From the NCBI GenBank assembly GCA_028287235.1, contig JAQBQB010000002.1:411744-475743 (forward strand): 64,000 nucleotides of DNA, written 5' to 3'. The notes under the pieces are model-generated. The model worked only from the letters and a program-made list of their open reading frames with translations. It ran no database searches and was not told the origin of the DNA. The position numbers and the translations under genes were made by a program. Position 1 is the stretch's first letter. Each line of letters begins with the position of its first letter. This stretch comes from Gemmatimonadota bacterium (GTDB lineage: Bacteria; Gemmatimonadota; Gemmatimonadetes; Gemmatimonadales; Gemmatimonadaceae). Below are positions 9,417 through 19,200 of this stretch, in pieces.

Positions 9417-10139
9417 TTACAGCCCTTCCAGCCGCTCCTGTAGCATCCGGTGGCCGCGGCTCTTCCGGTCCGCATCCCGATGCGACCGCGCGATCTCCGC
9501 GACTCGGTCGTTGATCGCCTCGGCGGTCATCATCGGCGCGCTGCCGTACGCCGGGTGCGCCTCGCCGATGAACCGATCGACCGCCGCACGATCGCCGTCG
9601 GGAATGTCCCCGAGCCATTCCATGAGAAAGCGCGCGATGTCGCTCTCCTCTCGGGCTCGCTGTGCCACCGAGTTGGCGAACAGCTCCGACGACGCCGGCG
9701 AGAACGACACGTCTATGGAATCGCCGAGAACCTTCTGGAAGATCCACGACGTGCGCGGCACGTGGTAATCCGATGTCACTACGCGCACCGTGTTCCAGCC
9801 GTTCGGCTCGAGGTAGCGCCGCGACGTGAAGTACGCATTGCCGATCGTGTCGCGCGACTGGTCTTCCAGCAGGATCGCGTCGGCCGGAACTCCAAGCTCC
9901 TGCGCGAACCGGCCCATCGCGGCGGCCTCGGTCACCACCGGCGGCTGGTCGGCCATGAGGCTGTTGCGCCCAGAGGCGATCAGTCGCGGAGCGATGCCGG
10001 CGTGATAGAGGGCGACCGCGCGCTCGACACGCGAGCGCGCGCCGAACGGCAGCGTGCCGTCGGCGTTGACGCCTCGTCCGAGCACGACGATCGCGTCGGC
10101 GCGAGGTGGGCGCGCGGAATCGGACTTGGAAAATGGCAT
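9417..10139 (-). CDS. YdcF/SanA/ElyC-family protein (DUF218)
   Basis: 240-residue DUF218 protein. The diagnostic motifs are ADAIVVLGRGVNADG near the start, RVERAVALYHAGIAPRLIASG, then DTIGNAYFTSRRYL and VVTSDYHVPRT. Family members are linked to envelope and peptidoglycan/lipid-carrier homeostasis in enterobacteria (ElyC, SanA) and bind nucleotides (YdcF). No membrane helix is seen here, so this member is probably soluble. It is 57 bases before the glycosyltransferase gene and fits a small envelope-glycan operon. Confidence 0.85.
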   Translation of the reverse strand: MPFSKSDSARPPRADAIVVLGRGVNADGTLPFGARSRVERAVALYHAGIAPRLIASGRNSLMADQPPVVTEAAAMGRFAQELGVPADAILLEDQSRDTIGNAYFTSRRYLEPNGWNTVRVVTSDYHVPRTSWIFQKVLGDSIDVSFSPASSELFANSVAQRAREESDIARFLMEWLGDIPDGDRAAVDRFIGEAHPAYGSAPMMTAEAINDRVAEIARSHRDADRKSRGHRMLQERLEGL

Positions 10140-10232
10140 TCGTCCCGTAGTCTACTCGCACGTTGACGTTTTTCGAATGGCGGCGGACATTGGCACCTGC
10201 AGTTCACGAACAAACCTCAGCATATTCTCGGC

Positions 10233-12671
10233 ATGCGCCTGTTCCGACTCTTCGTTTCGCTCTCGACCTCGATCGCCGCGTCCTCCTTCGCGCAAACACC
10301 GGACACGGTCCGCCTCTCCCCGCGCGCCGCCGGGCTCACCCGCCCCGTCGAGATCGTGCGCGACGGCTCCGGTATCTCCCACATCTACGCCCAGAACGAG
10401 CACGACCTGTTCTTCGCGCAGGGCTACGTGGCGGCGACCGACCGGCTCTTCCAGCTCGAGGTTTGGCGGCGTCAGGCCACGGGCACCGTGGCCGAGCTGC
10501 TCGGGCCGCGCGAAGTACAGCGCGACATCGGCGCGCGGCTCTTCAAGTTCCGCGGCGACATGCAGACGGAGCTGCTCCGCTATCATCCGCACGGTCCGGC
10601 GATCGTCGGCGCCTTCGTTGACGGCGTCAATGCGTACGTCGCCGAGACGGAGCGCGATCCGAGCAAGCTTCCGGTGGAGTTTCGGTTGTTGGGCACGAAA
10701 CCGGGCCGCTGGACTCCCGAGGTCGTGATCTCCCGCCACGGCGGTTTGCTCGGCAACCTGCCGGAGGAGCTGAATTTCACGCGCGCCGTCGCGGCGATCG
10801 GGCCCGAGAAAGTCAAAGCGATCGAGAATTTTCATCCCGGCAGCCCCGACATGCGGCTCGATCCCAAGATCGACAAGTCGCTGCTCGCCGCGCCGATCAT
10901 CGCGCTCTACCAGGCCTACCGCGCCCCGCTCCGCTTTCAGCCGAGCGACATCGCGTCCGCGGCGCGCGGAACCAATGAGAGTTATCTAAAGCTGTCGCGC
11001 GTCGCCGACTCCGCGTATCAGGACCTGATCACCAACCAGCGGCGCGACATCGGCAGCAACAACTGGGTCGTGAGCCCGCGGTTGGCGTTCAACAGCAGCG
11101 CGATCTTGGCGAACGATCCGCATCGCGCGCAGTCGGCGCCGTCGCTTCGCTACTGGGTGCACTTGGTGGCGCCGGGGTGGAACGTCATCGGCGGCGGCGA
11201 GCCGGAGATTCCCGGCGTTTCCGTGGGCCACAACGAGTACGGCGCATGGGGGCTGACGATCTTCGCCACCGACGGCGAAGACCTGTACGTCTACGAGACG
11301 AATCCCGCCAGGCCGCACGAGTACCGCTATCGCGGCGCGTGGGAACCGATGCGCACGGTGCGCGAGTCCATCCCCGTGAAGGGCGCCGCCCCGACGGACG
11401 CCGTCCTCCGCTACACCCGCCACGGTCCGGTGGTATACGAAGACACGGTCCATCACGTCGCGTACGCAGTGCGTGCCGCATGGCTCGAGCCGGGTTCCGC
11501 GCCCTACCTCGCCAGTCTGCGCATGGACCAGTCGAAGACCTGGGAAGAGTTCCGCGACGCCTGCGCGTTCAGCTACATCCCCGGCGAGAACATGGTCTGG
11601 GCGGACAAGCTCGGGAACATCGGTTGGCAGTCGGTCGGCATCGCGCCGATCCGCACGAACTGGAGCGGTCTCGTCGCCGTGCCCGGCGACGGCCGCTACG
11701 AGTGGGCAGGCTTTCTGCCGATCAAGGAGAAGCCACATTCGTTCAATCCGCCGGAAGGTTTCATCGCCACCGCGAACAACGACCTCATTCCCATCGGCTA
11801 CCCGCACATGAACGCGGTGGGATTCGTCTGGACCGATCCCTACCGCTGGGCGCGCATCTCCGAGGTCCTCGGCTCGGGCCGCAAACAGTCCGTGCCCGAC
11901 ATGATGCGCCTCCAAACGGACTACTTCTCCGTCATGGCGCGGCAGTTGGTGCCGCTGCTGCGCGACGTGTCGGTCGCAACGCCCTCGGTCGAAACGGAGC
12001 GCGCACGCCAGACGCTGCTCGGGTGGGATTTCGTGCTCGACAAACAATCCATCGCCGCGGGCCTCTACGAGGCGTGGTACCGCCATCTCGCCGACGACGT
12101 CTCACGCGCCGTGATTCCCGCCGACGCCCGGCCCTACTTTCGCGCGCTCGGTGCGTCGCGCGTCGTGGAGCAAGTCGTCTCGCCGAGTGGTGCCTTGGGT
12201 AAGAACCCCGTGCTGGCGCGCGACTCGCTGCTCGTGCGCAGCTTGGGCGAAGCCGTCGCCGACCTCACGGAGCGCTACGGCGCGGAGGAATCGAAGTGGG
12301 TGTACGGACAGCCGGGTTATCACTACGCGCTGATCACGCACCCGCTCAGCACCGCTGTGAATGCCGAGATGCGCCGGAAGCTCGACGTGGGGCCGGCGCC
12401 GCGCGGCGGCGACGCGAACACCGTCGGCGCCACGGGCAACGGGGGCAACCAGACGTCGGGCGCGTCGTTCCGCATCGTCGTCGACGTCGGCGACTGGGAG
12501 CGGGCGGTCGGCACGAACGCGCCCGGACAGTCGGGCGATCCGGACAGCCCGCACTATCGCGACTTGTTCGCGCTCTGGGCGAACGACCGCTATTTCCCCG
12601 TGCCGTATTCGCGCGCGCGCGTGGACGCGGCGGCGGAACGGCGGTGGGTGCTGGCGCCTGCCCAACCGTAG
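10233..12671 (+). CDS. Penicillin acylase family Ntn-hydrolase, secreted
   Basis: 812-residue precursor with a signal peptide (MRLFRLFVSLSTSIAASSFA). Layout is that of penicillin G acylase/aculeacin acylase: alpha chain, spacer, then self-cleavage before a new N-terminal Ser. The Ser is residue 275 in RDIGSNNWVVSP. The beta chain shows NDPHRAQSAPSLRYWVHL, IPGVSVGHNEYGAWGLT and the closing QSGDPDSPHYRDLFALW. Family enzymes hydrolyse amide bonds of beta-lactams or acyl-homoserine lactones; substrate here is not predictable. Divergent from the YdcF-like gene with only 93 bases between starts. Confidence 0.93.
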   Translation: MRLFRLFVSLSTSIAASSFAQTPDTVRLSPRAAGLTRPVEIVRDGSGISHIYAQNEHDLFFAQGYVAATDRLFQLEVWRRQATGTVAELLGPREVQRDIGARLFKFRGDMQTELLRYHPHGPAIVGAFVDGVNAYVAETERDPSKLPVEFRLLGTKPGRWTPEVVISRHGGLLGNLPEELNFTRAVAAIGPEKVKAIENFHPGSPDMRLDPKIDKSLLAAPIIALYQAYRAPLRFQPSDIASAARGTNESYLKLSRVADSAYQDLITNQRRDIGSNNWVVSPRLAFNSSAILANDPHRAQSAPSLRYWVHLVAPGWNVIGGGEPEIPGVSVGHNEYGAWGLTIFATDGEDLYVYETNPARPHEYRYRGAWEPMRTVRESIPVKGAAPTDAVLRYTRHGPVVYEDTVHHVAYAVRAAWLEPGSAPYLASLRMDQSKTWEEFRDACAFSYIPGENMVWADKLGNIGWQSVGIAPIRTNWSGLVAVPGDGRYEWAGFLPIKEKPHSFNPPEGFIATANNDLIPIGYPHMNAVGFVWTDPYRWARISEVLGSGRKQSVPDMMRLQTDYFSVMARQLVPLLRDVSVATPSVETERARQTLLGWDFVLDKQSIAAGLYEAWYRHLADDVSRAVIPADARPYFRALGASRVVEQVVSPSGALGKNPVLARDSLLVRSLGEAVADLTERYGAEESKWVYGQPGYHYALITHPLSTAVNAEMRRKLDVGPAPRGGDANTVGATGNGGNQTSGASFRIVVDVGDWERAVGTNAPGQSGDPDSPHYRDLFALWANDRYFPVPYSRARVDAAAERRWVLAPAQP

Positions 12672-12746
12672 CCGACAGTCGAAGCTCCGAGGACCCGTAG
12701 GCATGTGTGTTGCCCCGATTCGACATCACTCGACCGGTGGCGGCCC

Positions 12747-13268
12747 ATGCCTTACAACTCGGAACCACTTCGCCCGCAGCTCGAGCAGGCGCAAAAGACC
12801 CTGATCGATGCTCTCACAGATGCGTGCAGCGCCAGCCTGAGCGACGCGGACACCGGTGAGTTGATCCGCATCGAGGAGGTGTTGGCGATCGCGAACGAAG
12901 CGGCGAAAGAAGTGATCTCCGTTCGCCGGCGTTTGGGTCAGCGCTCGGAATCCCAGGCGCCGGTGAAGGGCCGCGGAGCGCACGAGGTGGCCGATGTCGC
13001 CGCGCCATCCCCCGACGACCATCGAGAGATCGAGGACGCCAAAGGTGTTCGCTGGGTCGCGTTCGCGGTGTATCCGTCGCGCACGACGGGGGCGCGTTCA
13101 CCGCTGCCGGCGTCCTTTCAACGTGGATGGCTGGCGTTCGACTCGGGGATGGAGACGCGCCGCCTTACACCAATTCCCGAAGGATGGCACCTGCTGTCGA
13201 ACGACGAGCTGTGCCTGCTCTGCGAGAAAGGGGAGATCGCGCCGCGGCGCCCGGGACTTCGGGACTAG
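12747..13268 (+). CDS. Small uncharacterised protein, W-REF/PIPxGW paralogous family (member 1)
   Basis: 173 residues from the ATG at 12747; an in-frame GTG/TTG-type start at 12705 is less likely. The N-terminal half is helical (LEQAQKTLIDALTDACSAS). The C-terminal ~85 residues belong to a family with three other copies in this window: a REIEDAKGVRWVAFAV strand pair, then LAFDSGMETRRLTPIPEGW and LLSNDELCLLC. I do not recognise a named domain. It faces member 2 (13315-13623) tail to tail. No enzyme motif or membrane segment is seen; likely a small cytosolic alpha/beta protein. Confidence 0.72.
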   Translation: MPYNSEPLRPQLEQAQKTLIDALTDACSASLSDADTGELIRIEEVLAIANEAAKEVISVRRRLGQRSESQAPVKGRGAHEVADVAAPSPDDHREIEDAKGVRWVAFAVYPSRTTGARSPLPASFQRGWLAFDSGMETRRLTPIPEGWHLLSNDELCLLCEKGEIAPRRPGLRD

Positions 13269-13314
13269 AAGTGCGGCGAACGCCGCGCGAGCCGGCGAGC
13301 AATTGCAACTCGGG

Positions 13315-13623
13315 CTACAGCAGCTGCGAGTTTCCCATCAAATCCTCGAGCTCGTCCTCGGCGAGCTCTTCCCAGCCGCTCGGTGCGGGTGACACGCGGC
13401 GCCGCTCCGTGCGCGACTCGAAGCAGAGCCACGGCAGCTCGAGCGGCCGGGTGCCGAGGCGCTTGGCCTTGGGCGAATCGCGCACGGCGGACCGGGCGTT
13501 CGCGCGACGCTCGCGCGGCCCCGCGTCCGTTGCGTGCGTGTCGTGCACGACCGACACGCGCCAGAGCACTCCGGCGCGGTCGGTGAATTCTCGCACCGCC
13601 GCCGTGGGACCTTCGCCGATCAT
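13315..13623 (-). CDS. Small uncharacterised protein, W-REF/PIPxGW paralogous family (member 2)
   Basis: 102 residues. It contains AVREFTDRAGVLWRVSVV at the start and LCFESRTERRRVSPAPSGW, then ELAEDELEDLM, matching the other members at the same spacing, with a basic middle segment (RERRANARSAVRDSPKAKR). Its ATG overlaps the TGA of the MpaB-type oxygenase (ATGA at 13620-13623), so the two are translationally coupled and probably work together. Function unknown. Confidence 0.75.
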   Translation of the reverse strand: MIGEGPTAAVREFTDRAGVLWRVSVVHDTHATDAGPRERRANARSAVRDSPKAKRLGTRPLELPWLCFESRTERRRVSPAPSGWEELAEDELEDLMGNSQLL

Positions 13624-15023
13624 GCGTGCTCTGTGATCGCGAGCGACCCGCGCGGGGTGGCCCCGTCATGCACCAGTGCCCTCAGGTCCTCGAGCGTCGA
13701 GGGCACCGTGAACACCACCCCGCGCTTGTAGCTCTCGTGCAACAGCGTTCGAAGGAACCATGTGCTGATGCGCGTGTGAATGCCCCCGTCGACGCGGTTC
13801 CACGCTTTCGCCCACCAGCGCGGCAGGTGCGTGAGGAACCAACGCAGAATTTCATGTCCTTCGAGCCGCCGAATGCCCACGCGCGCACAGGCCGCCTCGC
13901 CGATCAGGATCTCGACGTACAGATGCATCACGGTCGGGAGGTGGAGGAACCACCACTTCTCCTGTGGAAGCACCGTCCCGAGCATTGCCAGGTGACGTTC
14001 GGCCAGCTTGCACCCGTCCGGATTTTCTTCCCACGATTTCTCGAACCAGTTGCCGCGCCACTTCGTTTCACCGGCATAGTGGCGGCGTGAATAAGCGGCG
14101 TAGAACTCCGACGCTTCGGCGAGGCTCTCCGGCAGGTGGCTCTCGTCCTTCGGGTCGCCGGGCGGATGAATGCCCATGAGGTGCGCAAACACCCGCCACA
14201 CGTAGTAGAAATCCTCCGCTTCCGCGTTCGTGAGCGGGATGTGCAGCTGGCGTAATCCGCGCACGACGAGCAGCGAGAACGCCATGATCGTGGCGAGCAG
14301 ATCTTCCTGGTTGATCGGCACGCCGTACTTCGCCCGATAAGCCGCGTAGCCCCCGTTCTTGTCGCGCTGGTCGAGGATCTTCGGCGCCACGTTCGAACGC
14401 ACACCGGCGTGCAGCAAGCGCATCTGCTGTGCGTTGAGCAGCGCGACGCCCGACCGCTCGAAGCTCTGCGGGCTCGACACGTTCACGAGGAGCTGAAGCG
14501 TTCCCATGAGCCGGTGATAGGTGTGCGCCAGCAGCTCGCCCGAGATGTTGAGAATCTTGGTCGCTCCCGCCGCCGCGTATCCCTCGGGGAGACTCTTGCA
14601 CAGGAGCGCGAGCACCGACGGAACCATCCGCTCGTTGAACACGATCTGGCCGCGGATGACGCGATCGCGATCGACCCACTCCGGGAGTTGCGGTTGCCGA
14701 CAGTGGTTGCACCACGCGTAGGTGTCGGCGAAGAACTGCTTCAACGCCTCGGGCGCATCGTCGGCCAACCGCTGATCGTTCTGCGTCATGGGCGTGAACA
14801 CCCGGCGAACGACGGCCGCACAGTTGTCGACCTTGGACAGCTCGACGGCGCAGCGGTCGGCTGCCTCGTCGCCGAACTGGCGAAGCCCGTCGAGGAACGC
14901 GTCGTCCGACCAGCGCGACTTGCCGAGGTGCGCGGCCATCGCGGTCGACTCGCGGCCCGCTACGGTCGTGGCGGTATTCGGAGTGAGCGGCGTCGTCGGC
15001 ACTGTGCTCGCTGGCTGGGTCAT
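13620..15023 (-). CDS. MpaB/Lcp-type oxygenase family protein (DUF2236)
   Basis: 467 residues, mostly alpha-helical. It resembles the ER-bound oxygenase mpaB / rubber oxygenase (latex clearing protein) domain. The segment LLNAQQMRLLHAGVRSN contains the conserved His (H205) that in Lcp ligates the b-type heme, with basic residues around it. The family cleaves C=C bonds of isoprenoid chains or rubber, but most bacterial members are untested. No signal peptide is obvious, unlike secreted Lcp proteins, so an intracellular isoprenoid or lipid substrate is more likely. Co-translated with small family member 2. Start: ATG followed by a Thr/Pro-rich leader; M29 is an alternative. Confidence 0.8.
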   Translation of the reverse strand: MTQPASTVPTTPLTPNTATTVAGRESTAMAAHLGKSRWSDDAFLDGLRQFGDEAADRCAVELSKVDNCAAVVRRVFTPMTQNDQRLADDAPEALKQFFADTYAWCNHCRQPQLPEWVDRDRVIRGQIVFNERMVPSVLALLCKSLPEGYAAAGATKILNISGELLAHTYHRLMGTLQLLVNVSSPQSFERSGVALLNAQQMRLLHAGVRSNVAPKILDQRDKNGGYAAYRAKYGVPINQEDLLATIMAFSLLVVRGLRQLHIPLTNAEAEDFYYVWRVFAHLMGIHPPGDPKDESHLPESLAEASEFYAAYSRRHYAGETKWRGNWFEKSWEENPDGCKLAERHLAMLGTVLPQEKWWFLHLPTVMHLYVEILIGEAACARVGIRRLEGHEILRWFLTHLPRWWAKAWNRVDGGIHTRISTWFLRTLLHESYKRGVVFTVPSTLEDLRALVHDGATPRGSLAITEHA

Positions 15024-15110
15024 TGGCGTGTCCTCGAGGAACGATCACCGCCCGGCATCGGGCGAAGCGAAGCTAGCATTGCGCGCGCGCGCCCGCCATT
15101 CTCCACTCTC
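15024..15110. promoter_or_regulatory. Divergent promoter between MpaB-type oxygenase and FAD oxidoreductase
   Basis: 87 bases separate two divergent starts, so both promoters are here. It contains an alternating GC run (gcgcgcgcgcgc at 15081-15092), a potential Z-DNA-prone tract. No palindrome stands out. Confidence 0.4.
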
Positions 15111-16172
15111 ATGAGCTACCGCATACTCGGCGCCGGCCCCTCGGGGTTGGCCGCGGCAATTACGCTCGCCAAGGCCGGACACGCCGTCGACGTGTACGAA
15201 CGGCGCGGCGACTGCGGTGCCCGGTTCGGCGGCGATCTACAGGGCATCGAGAATTGGTCGACGTCGCTCGACGCCCTCGAGGAGCTGCGCGCCGCGGGCA
15301 TCGCAGTCGACTTTCACTGCGCGCCGATCTCACATGCCATCCAGACCAACGGCGTGCGCGACAGCTCGCTTTCCTTCGCCCGCCCTGGCCTCTATCTCGT
15401 CAAACGCGGCGCGGCGCACGACACGCTCGATCAATCGCTGAAGCGGCAGGCGCTCGCCGCGGGGGCTCGCCTGCACTTTCGCGAATCGATCGACCCCGAG
15501 CGCGCCGACATCGTCGCCACCGGCCCACGCGGACGGAAGATCTTCGCGATCGATCGCGGCGTCGTCTTCGACACGGACGCTCCCGACTGTGCCGTGGTGC
15601 TCATGGACGACCGGGCCGCGCCCAAGGGCTACGCGTATCTGCTCGTGAGCGGGGGCTACGGCTGCCTCGCGACGATGTTGTTCGAAGACTTTCCGTCGAT
15701 CCACGAGCGGCTCGCCTATACGCGCCGCCTGCTCGAATCGCGATACGGCGTCACGGTTCGCAATCCGCGTCCGGTCGGCGGGGTGGGCCATTTCACTCTG
15801 CGTGCGGAGTTCAAGAAGGGCAGCGCGCTCCACGTCGGCGAGGCGGCGGGGCTTCAGGATTTCCTCTGGGGCTTCGGCATTCGCAGCGCGATTCGCTCCG
15901 GCGTTGGCGCCGCCGGCTGCGTGCTCGAGGGCCGCGATTGGCAAGCGCACGCTGACGCGCAGTTCTCGAGCGCGTTGCGGGCGAGCGTCGTCAACCGGTT
16001 TCTCTTCGAGAATCTCCGGCATGGCCGGTACGCCGTGCTCATGACGCTCTTCAAGCTTGGCGGTCCGCACGCGCTGCTTCGCGCGATCTCCCGGCTCAAT
16101 CCCCTGCACCGCGTGCTCTTTCCCGCGGCCCGGGCGTACACGCGCCGCCGCTACCCGCAGATCGAGATCTAG
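15111..16172 (+). CDS. FAD-dependent oxidoreductase (geranylgeranyl reductase/monooxygenase-like)
   Basis: 353 residues starting MSYRILGAGPSGLAAAITL, a Rossmann GxGxxG FAD-binding motif with the acidic ribose-binding end VYERR. LHVGEAAGLQDFLWGFGIRS is the second FAD motif (GDAAG-type) of the geranylgeranyl reductase and PHBH-like family. These enzymes reduce isoprenoid double bonds or hydroxylate substrates. Divergent from the MpaB-type gene, which may also act on isoprenoids; a linked lipid role is inference only. The open frame extends far upstream, but nothing before this ATG resembles protein. Confidence 0.85.
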   Translation: MSYRILGAGPSGLAAAITLAKAGHAVDVYERRGDCGARFGGDLQGIENWSTSLDALEELRAAGIAVDFHCAPISHAIQTNGVRDSSLSFARPGLYLVKRGAAHDTLDQSLKRQALAAGARLHFRESIDPERADIVATGPRGRKIFAIDRGVVFDTDAPDCAVVLMDDRAAPKGYAYLLVSGGYGCLATMLFEDFPSIHERLAYTRRLLESRYGVTVRNPRPVGGVGHFTLRAEFKKGSALHVGEAAGLQDFLWGFGIRSAIRSGVGAAGCVLEGRDWQAHADAQFSSALRASVVNRFLFENLRHGRYAVLMTLFKLGGPHALLRAISRLNPLHRVLFPAARAYTRRRYPQIEI

Positions 16173-16246
16173 TAAACCGCACTGCCGCAGGATACCATAG
16201 ACAGGCGCGATCTCTCTCACCGCAGCCCCTCTCCATTCCCGCGGCG

Positions 16247-19200
16247 ATGCAGCCTGGAACGTCGATCGGCCCCTTCCAAATCGTCGCGCCGCTCGGTGCG
16301 GGCGGCATGGGTGAAGTATTTCGAGCCCACGACACGCGTCTCGAGCGCGAGGTCGCGCTCAAGCTGCTGCCGTCGTCGTCCGTCGCCGACGAGCGCGCGG
16401 TAGAGCGTTTCGCGCGCGAGGCGCGCGCCGCGTCGGCGCTGAACCATCCGAACATCGTCACCATCTACGACATCGGTGAGTCGGCGTTCGGACGCTACAT
16501 CGCGATGGAGCTCATCAAGGGACGCACGCTCGCCACGCTGATCAAGGCCGGCGGCGCGGAGGCGACCGCGGTCGACGTCATCGCGCAGGCCGCGGAAGCG
16601 CTGGCCGTGGCGCACGAGGCGGGCATCGTGCACCGCGACATCAAGCCCGAGAACGTGATGGTGCGCGACGACGGCTACGTCAAAGTGCTCGACTTCGGGC
16701 TGGCGCGACTGCTCAACCCCGGCGCGCCCGACGGCGCAGCGACGCGCGAGGGCACCAACATCACCGAAGCAGGCATGGTGCTCGGCACCGTTCGCTACCT
16801 CTCGCCCGAGCAGGGCTGTGGTGAGCTCGTCGGCAGCCCCACTGACGTCTTCGCGCTGGGCGTCGTGCTCTACGAGCTGCTCACCGGCGTCCACCCGTTC
16901 GCCGCCTCGAGCACCATGGGGATGCTCGGCGCGATCCTGTCCCGACCCGCCGCGGCGCCCTCGACGCATCGCGCCGGCCTCTCGCCGGCGCTCGACACGC
17001 TCGTGCTGCACATGTTGTCGAAAGAATCCGCGCCCCGCCCCACGGCCCGCGAGGTGTCGGACACCCTGCGCGCCTACGCCGGCATCGGCAACCGCGCCGG
17101 AGGACGAACCGGCGGGTCGGACCACGCGACCGCGCCCGCCGGTGGTGACACCGACCGCAGCCGCATCGCTGCCGCCCGCCCCCCCGACCGCCCCTGGATC
17201 GTGGGCCGCGAGCGCGACCGTGAGAGAATGCTCATCGCGTACGCGAACGCGGTGCTCGGCACGGGATCCGTGCTCTCGCTGTCCGGCGAGCCGGGCATCG
17301 GCAAGACGACGCTCGTCGAAGATTGCCTCGTGCGCATGACCGATTCCTATCCGTGCAGCCTGGCGCGCGGCCGGTGCTCGGAGCGCCTCGCGGGAACCGA
17401 AGCGTATCTGCCGATTCTCGAGGCGCTCGACGGCGTGCTTCATCACGACCGCGACGGTGCCGTGCGCGAGGTGATGGCGCGCGTCGCCCCCACCTGGTAC
17501 GCCAACGTGCGCACCGAGTCGGCCGCACGCGTCGTCGAGGAGTCGACCGACCTGCGCGCGGTGTCGCAAGAGAAGATGAAGCGCGAGATCGCCGTGCTGC
17601 TCACCGAGGCGAGCCGCGTCATGCCGGTGGTGCTGTTCATCGACGACTTGCATTGGGCCGACGCGTCCACCATCGATCTGCTCGCCTACCTCGGGCCGCG
17701 CATCACCGAGCTGCGCGTACTGATCGTGCTGACGTACCGGCCGTCGGAGATGCGCCTCGCCAAGCATCCGTTCCTCTCGGTGCAGCTCGATCTGCAGGCG
17801 CGCGGCATCGCCAGCGAGATCGCGCTCGACTTCCTGTCGCGCGAGAACGTCGTCGAGTTCCTCGCGCTGCAGTATCCCGACAACCACTTCCCCGCCGACT
17901 TCGCGCGCGCCATCCACGACAAGACCGAGGGCAACCCGCTCTTCATGGTCGACGTCGTTCGCTACCTCGGCTCGCTCGGCGTCATCGCGCAGACAGATGG
18001 CAGTTGGGGGCTCGCGCGCTCGGTACCGGACATCGTGCGCGAGCTGCCGCAGTCGGTGCGCAGCATGATCGAGCGCAAGATCGAGCAGCTCGGCGAGAGC
18101 GACCGGCGGCTGTTGTCGGTAGCCAGCGTGCAAGGCTACGAGTTCGACTCGGCCGTCGTTGCCGCGGTGCTCGGCCTCGATGCCGCCGACGTCGAAGACC
18201 AGCTCGTCACGCTCGAGCGCGTGTACGTGTTCGTGCATCGCGTCGAGGAGATCGAGCTCCCCGACCGCACGCTCACGGTGCGCTACCGGTTCGTGCACGT
18301 GCTTTATCAGAATGCGTTGCACGGCGCCCTCACCGCGAGCCGTCGCGTGAGCTACAGCGCCAAGGTCGCCGCCGAGCTCGAACGGCATTACGGCGCGCGC
18401 GCCGGCGACGTGGCCTCGGAGATCGCGGTGCTGTGCGAGACGGCGCGCGAACCGGGCCGCGCGGCGCAGTACTATACCCTCGCCGCCGAGCGGGCCTCGC
18501 AGGTCTTCGCCTACGACGAAGCCGAGGCGCTCGGCCATCGCGGCCTGGCGCAGGTCGCGCTTCTGCCCGAAGGGCCGGAGCGCATCGGCCTGGAGCTCGG
18601 ATTGAGTCTCTCGCTGGGCTTCACGAATCTCACACGCAAGGGCTTCGCGCACCCCGAGACGGCGGAGCACATGAACCGGGCGCGCCAGATCTGTCACATG
18701 CTCGGCGAGATTCCGCCGCTGGCGCCGGTGTTGTTCGGCCTCTGCCTCTTTCACATCGCCAGCGACCGCGTGCAGGAAGGGTACGACGACGCCGAGCGGT
18801 TGCTGCGATTGGCCGAAGGCACGGGTGAAGCGGCGCACCGCATGATCGCGCACTGCGCGGCGACGGGCTCGCTCGCGCACCTCGGCCGCCCCGAGGAGTC
18901 GCTCGACCATTTTCGACGCGCCACGGAATTCTTCGATCCCGCGCGCCGCATGACCGACCGCGAGCGCTTCCATTCGGATCCGTACCTCATGGCGGCCTGT
19001 GAGGCCGTGCGCGATCTGTGGCCCATGGGGCGGTTCGACGAGGCGCGGCGGATGAGCGAGCGCACCATCGAGCTGGCGCGCATCACCCTCGATCCGCGCG
19101 ATCGCGCATTCGCCGGTCTGTTCGCCGCCGAGTTGCAGCTCGAGATTGGCAACTTCGCGGAAGCGGAGCGCATCGCCGCCGAAGCCATCGCGTTGTGCGA

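Noticed and set aside
14409..15110. N-terminal extension of the FAD oxidoreductase frame
   Set aside because: It is antisense to the MpaB-type gene and lacks protein-like composition; the GxGxxG start at 15111 is the normal N-terminus.
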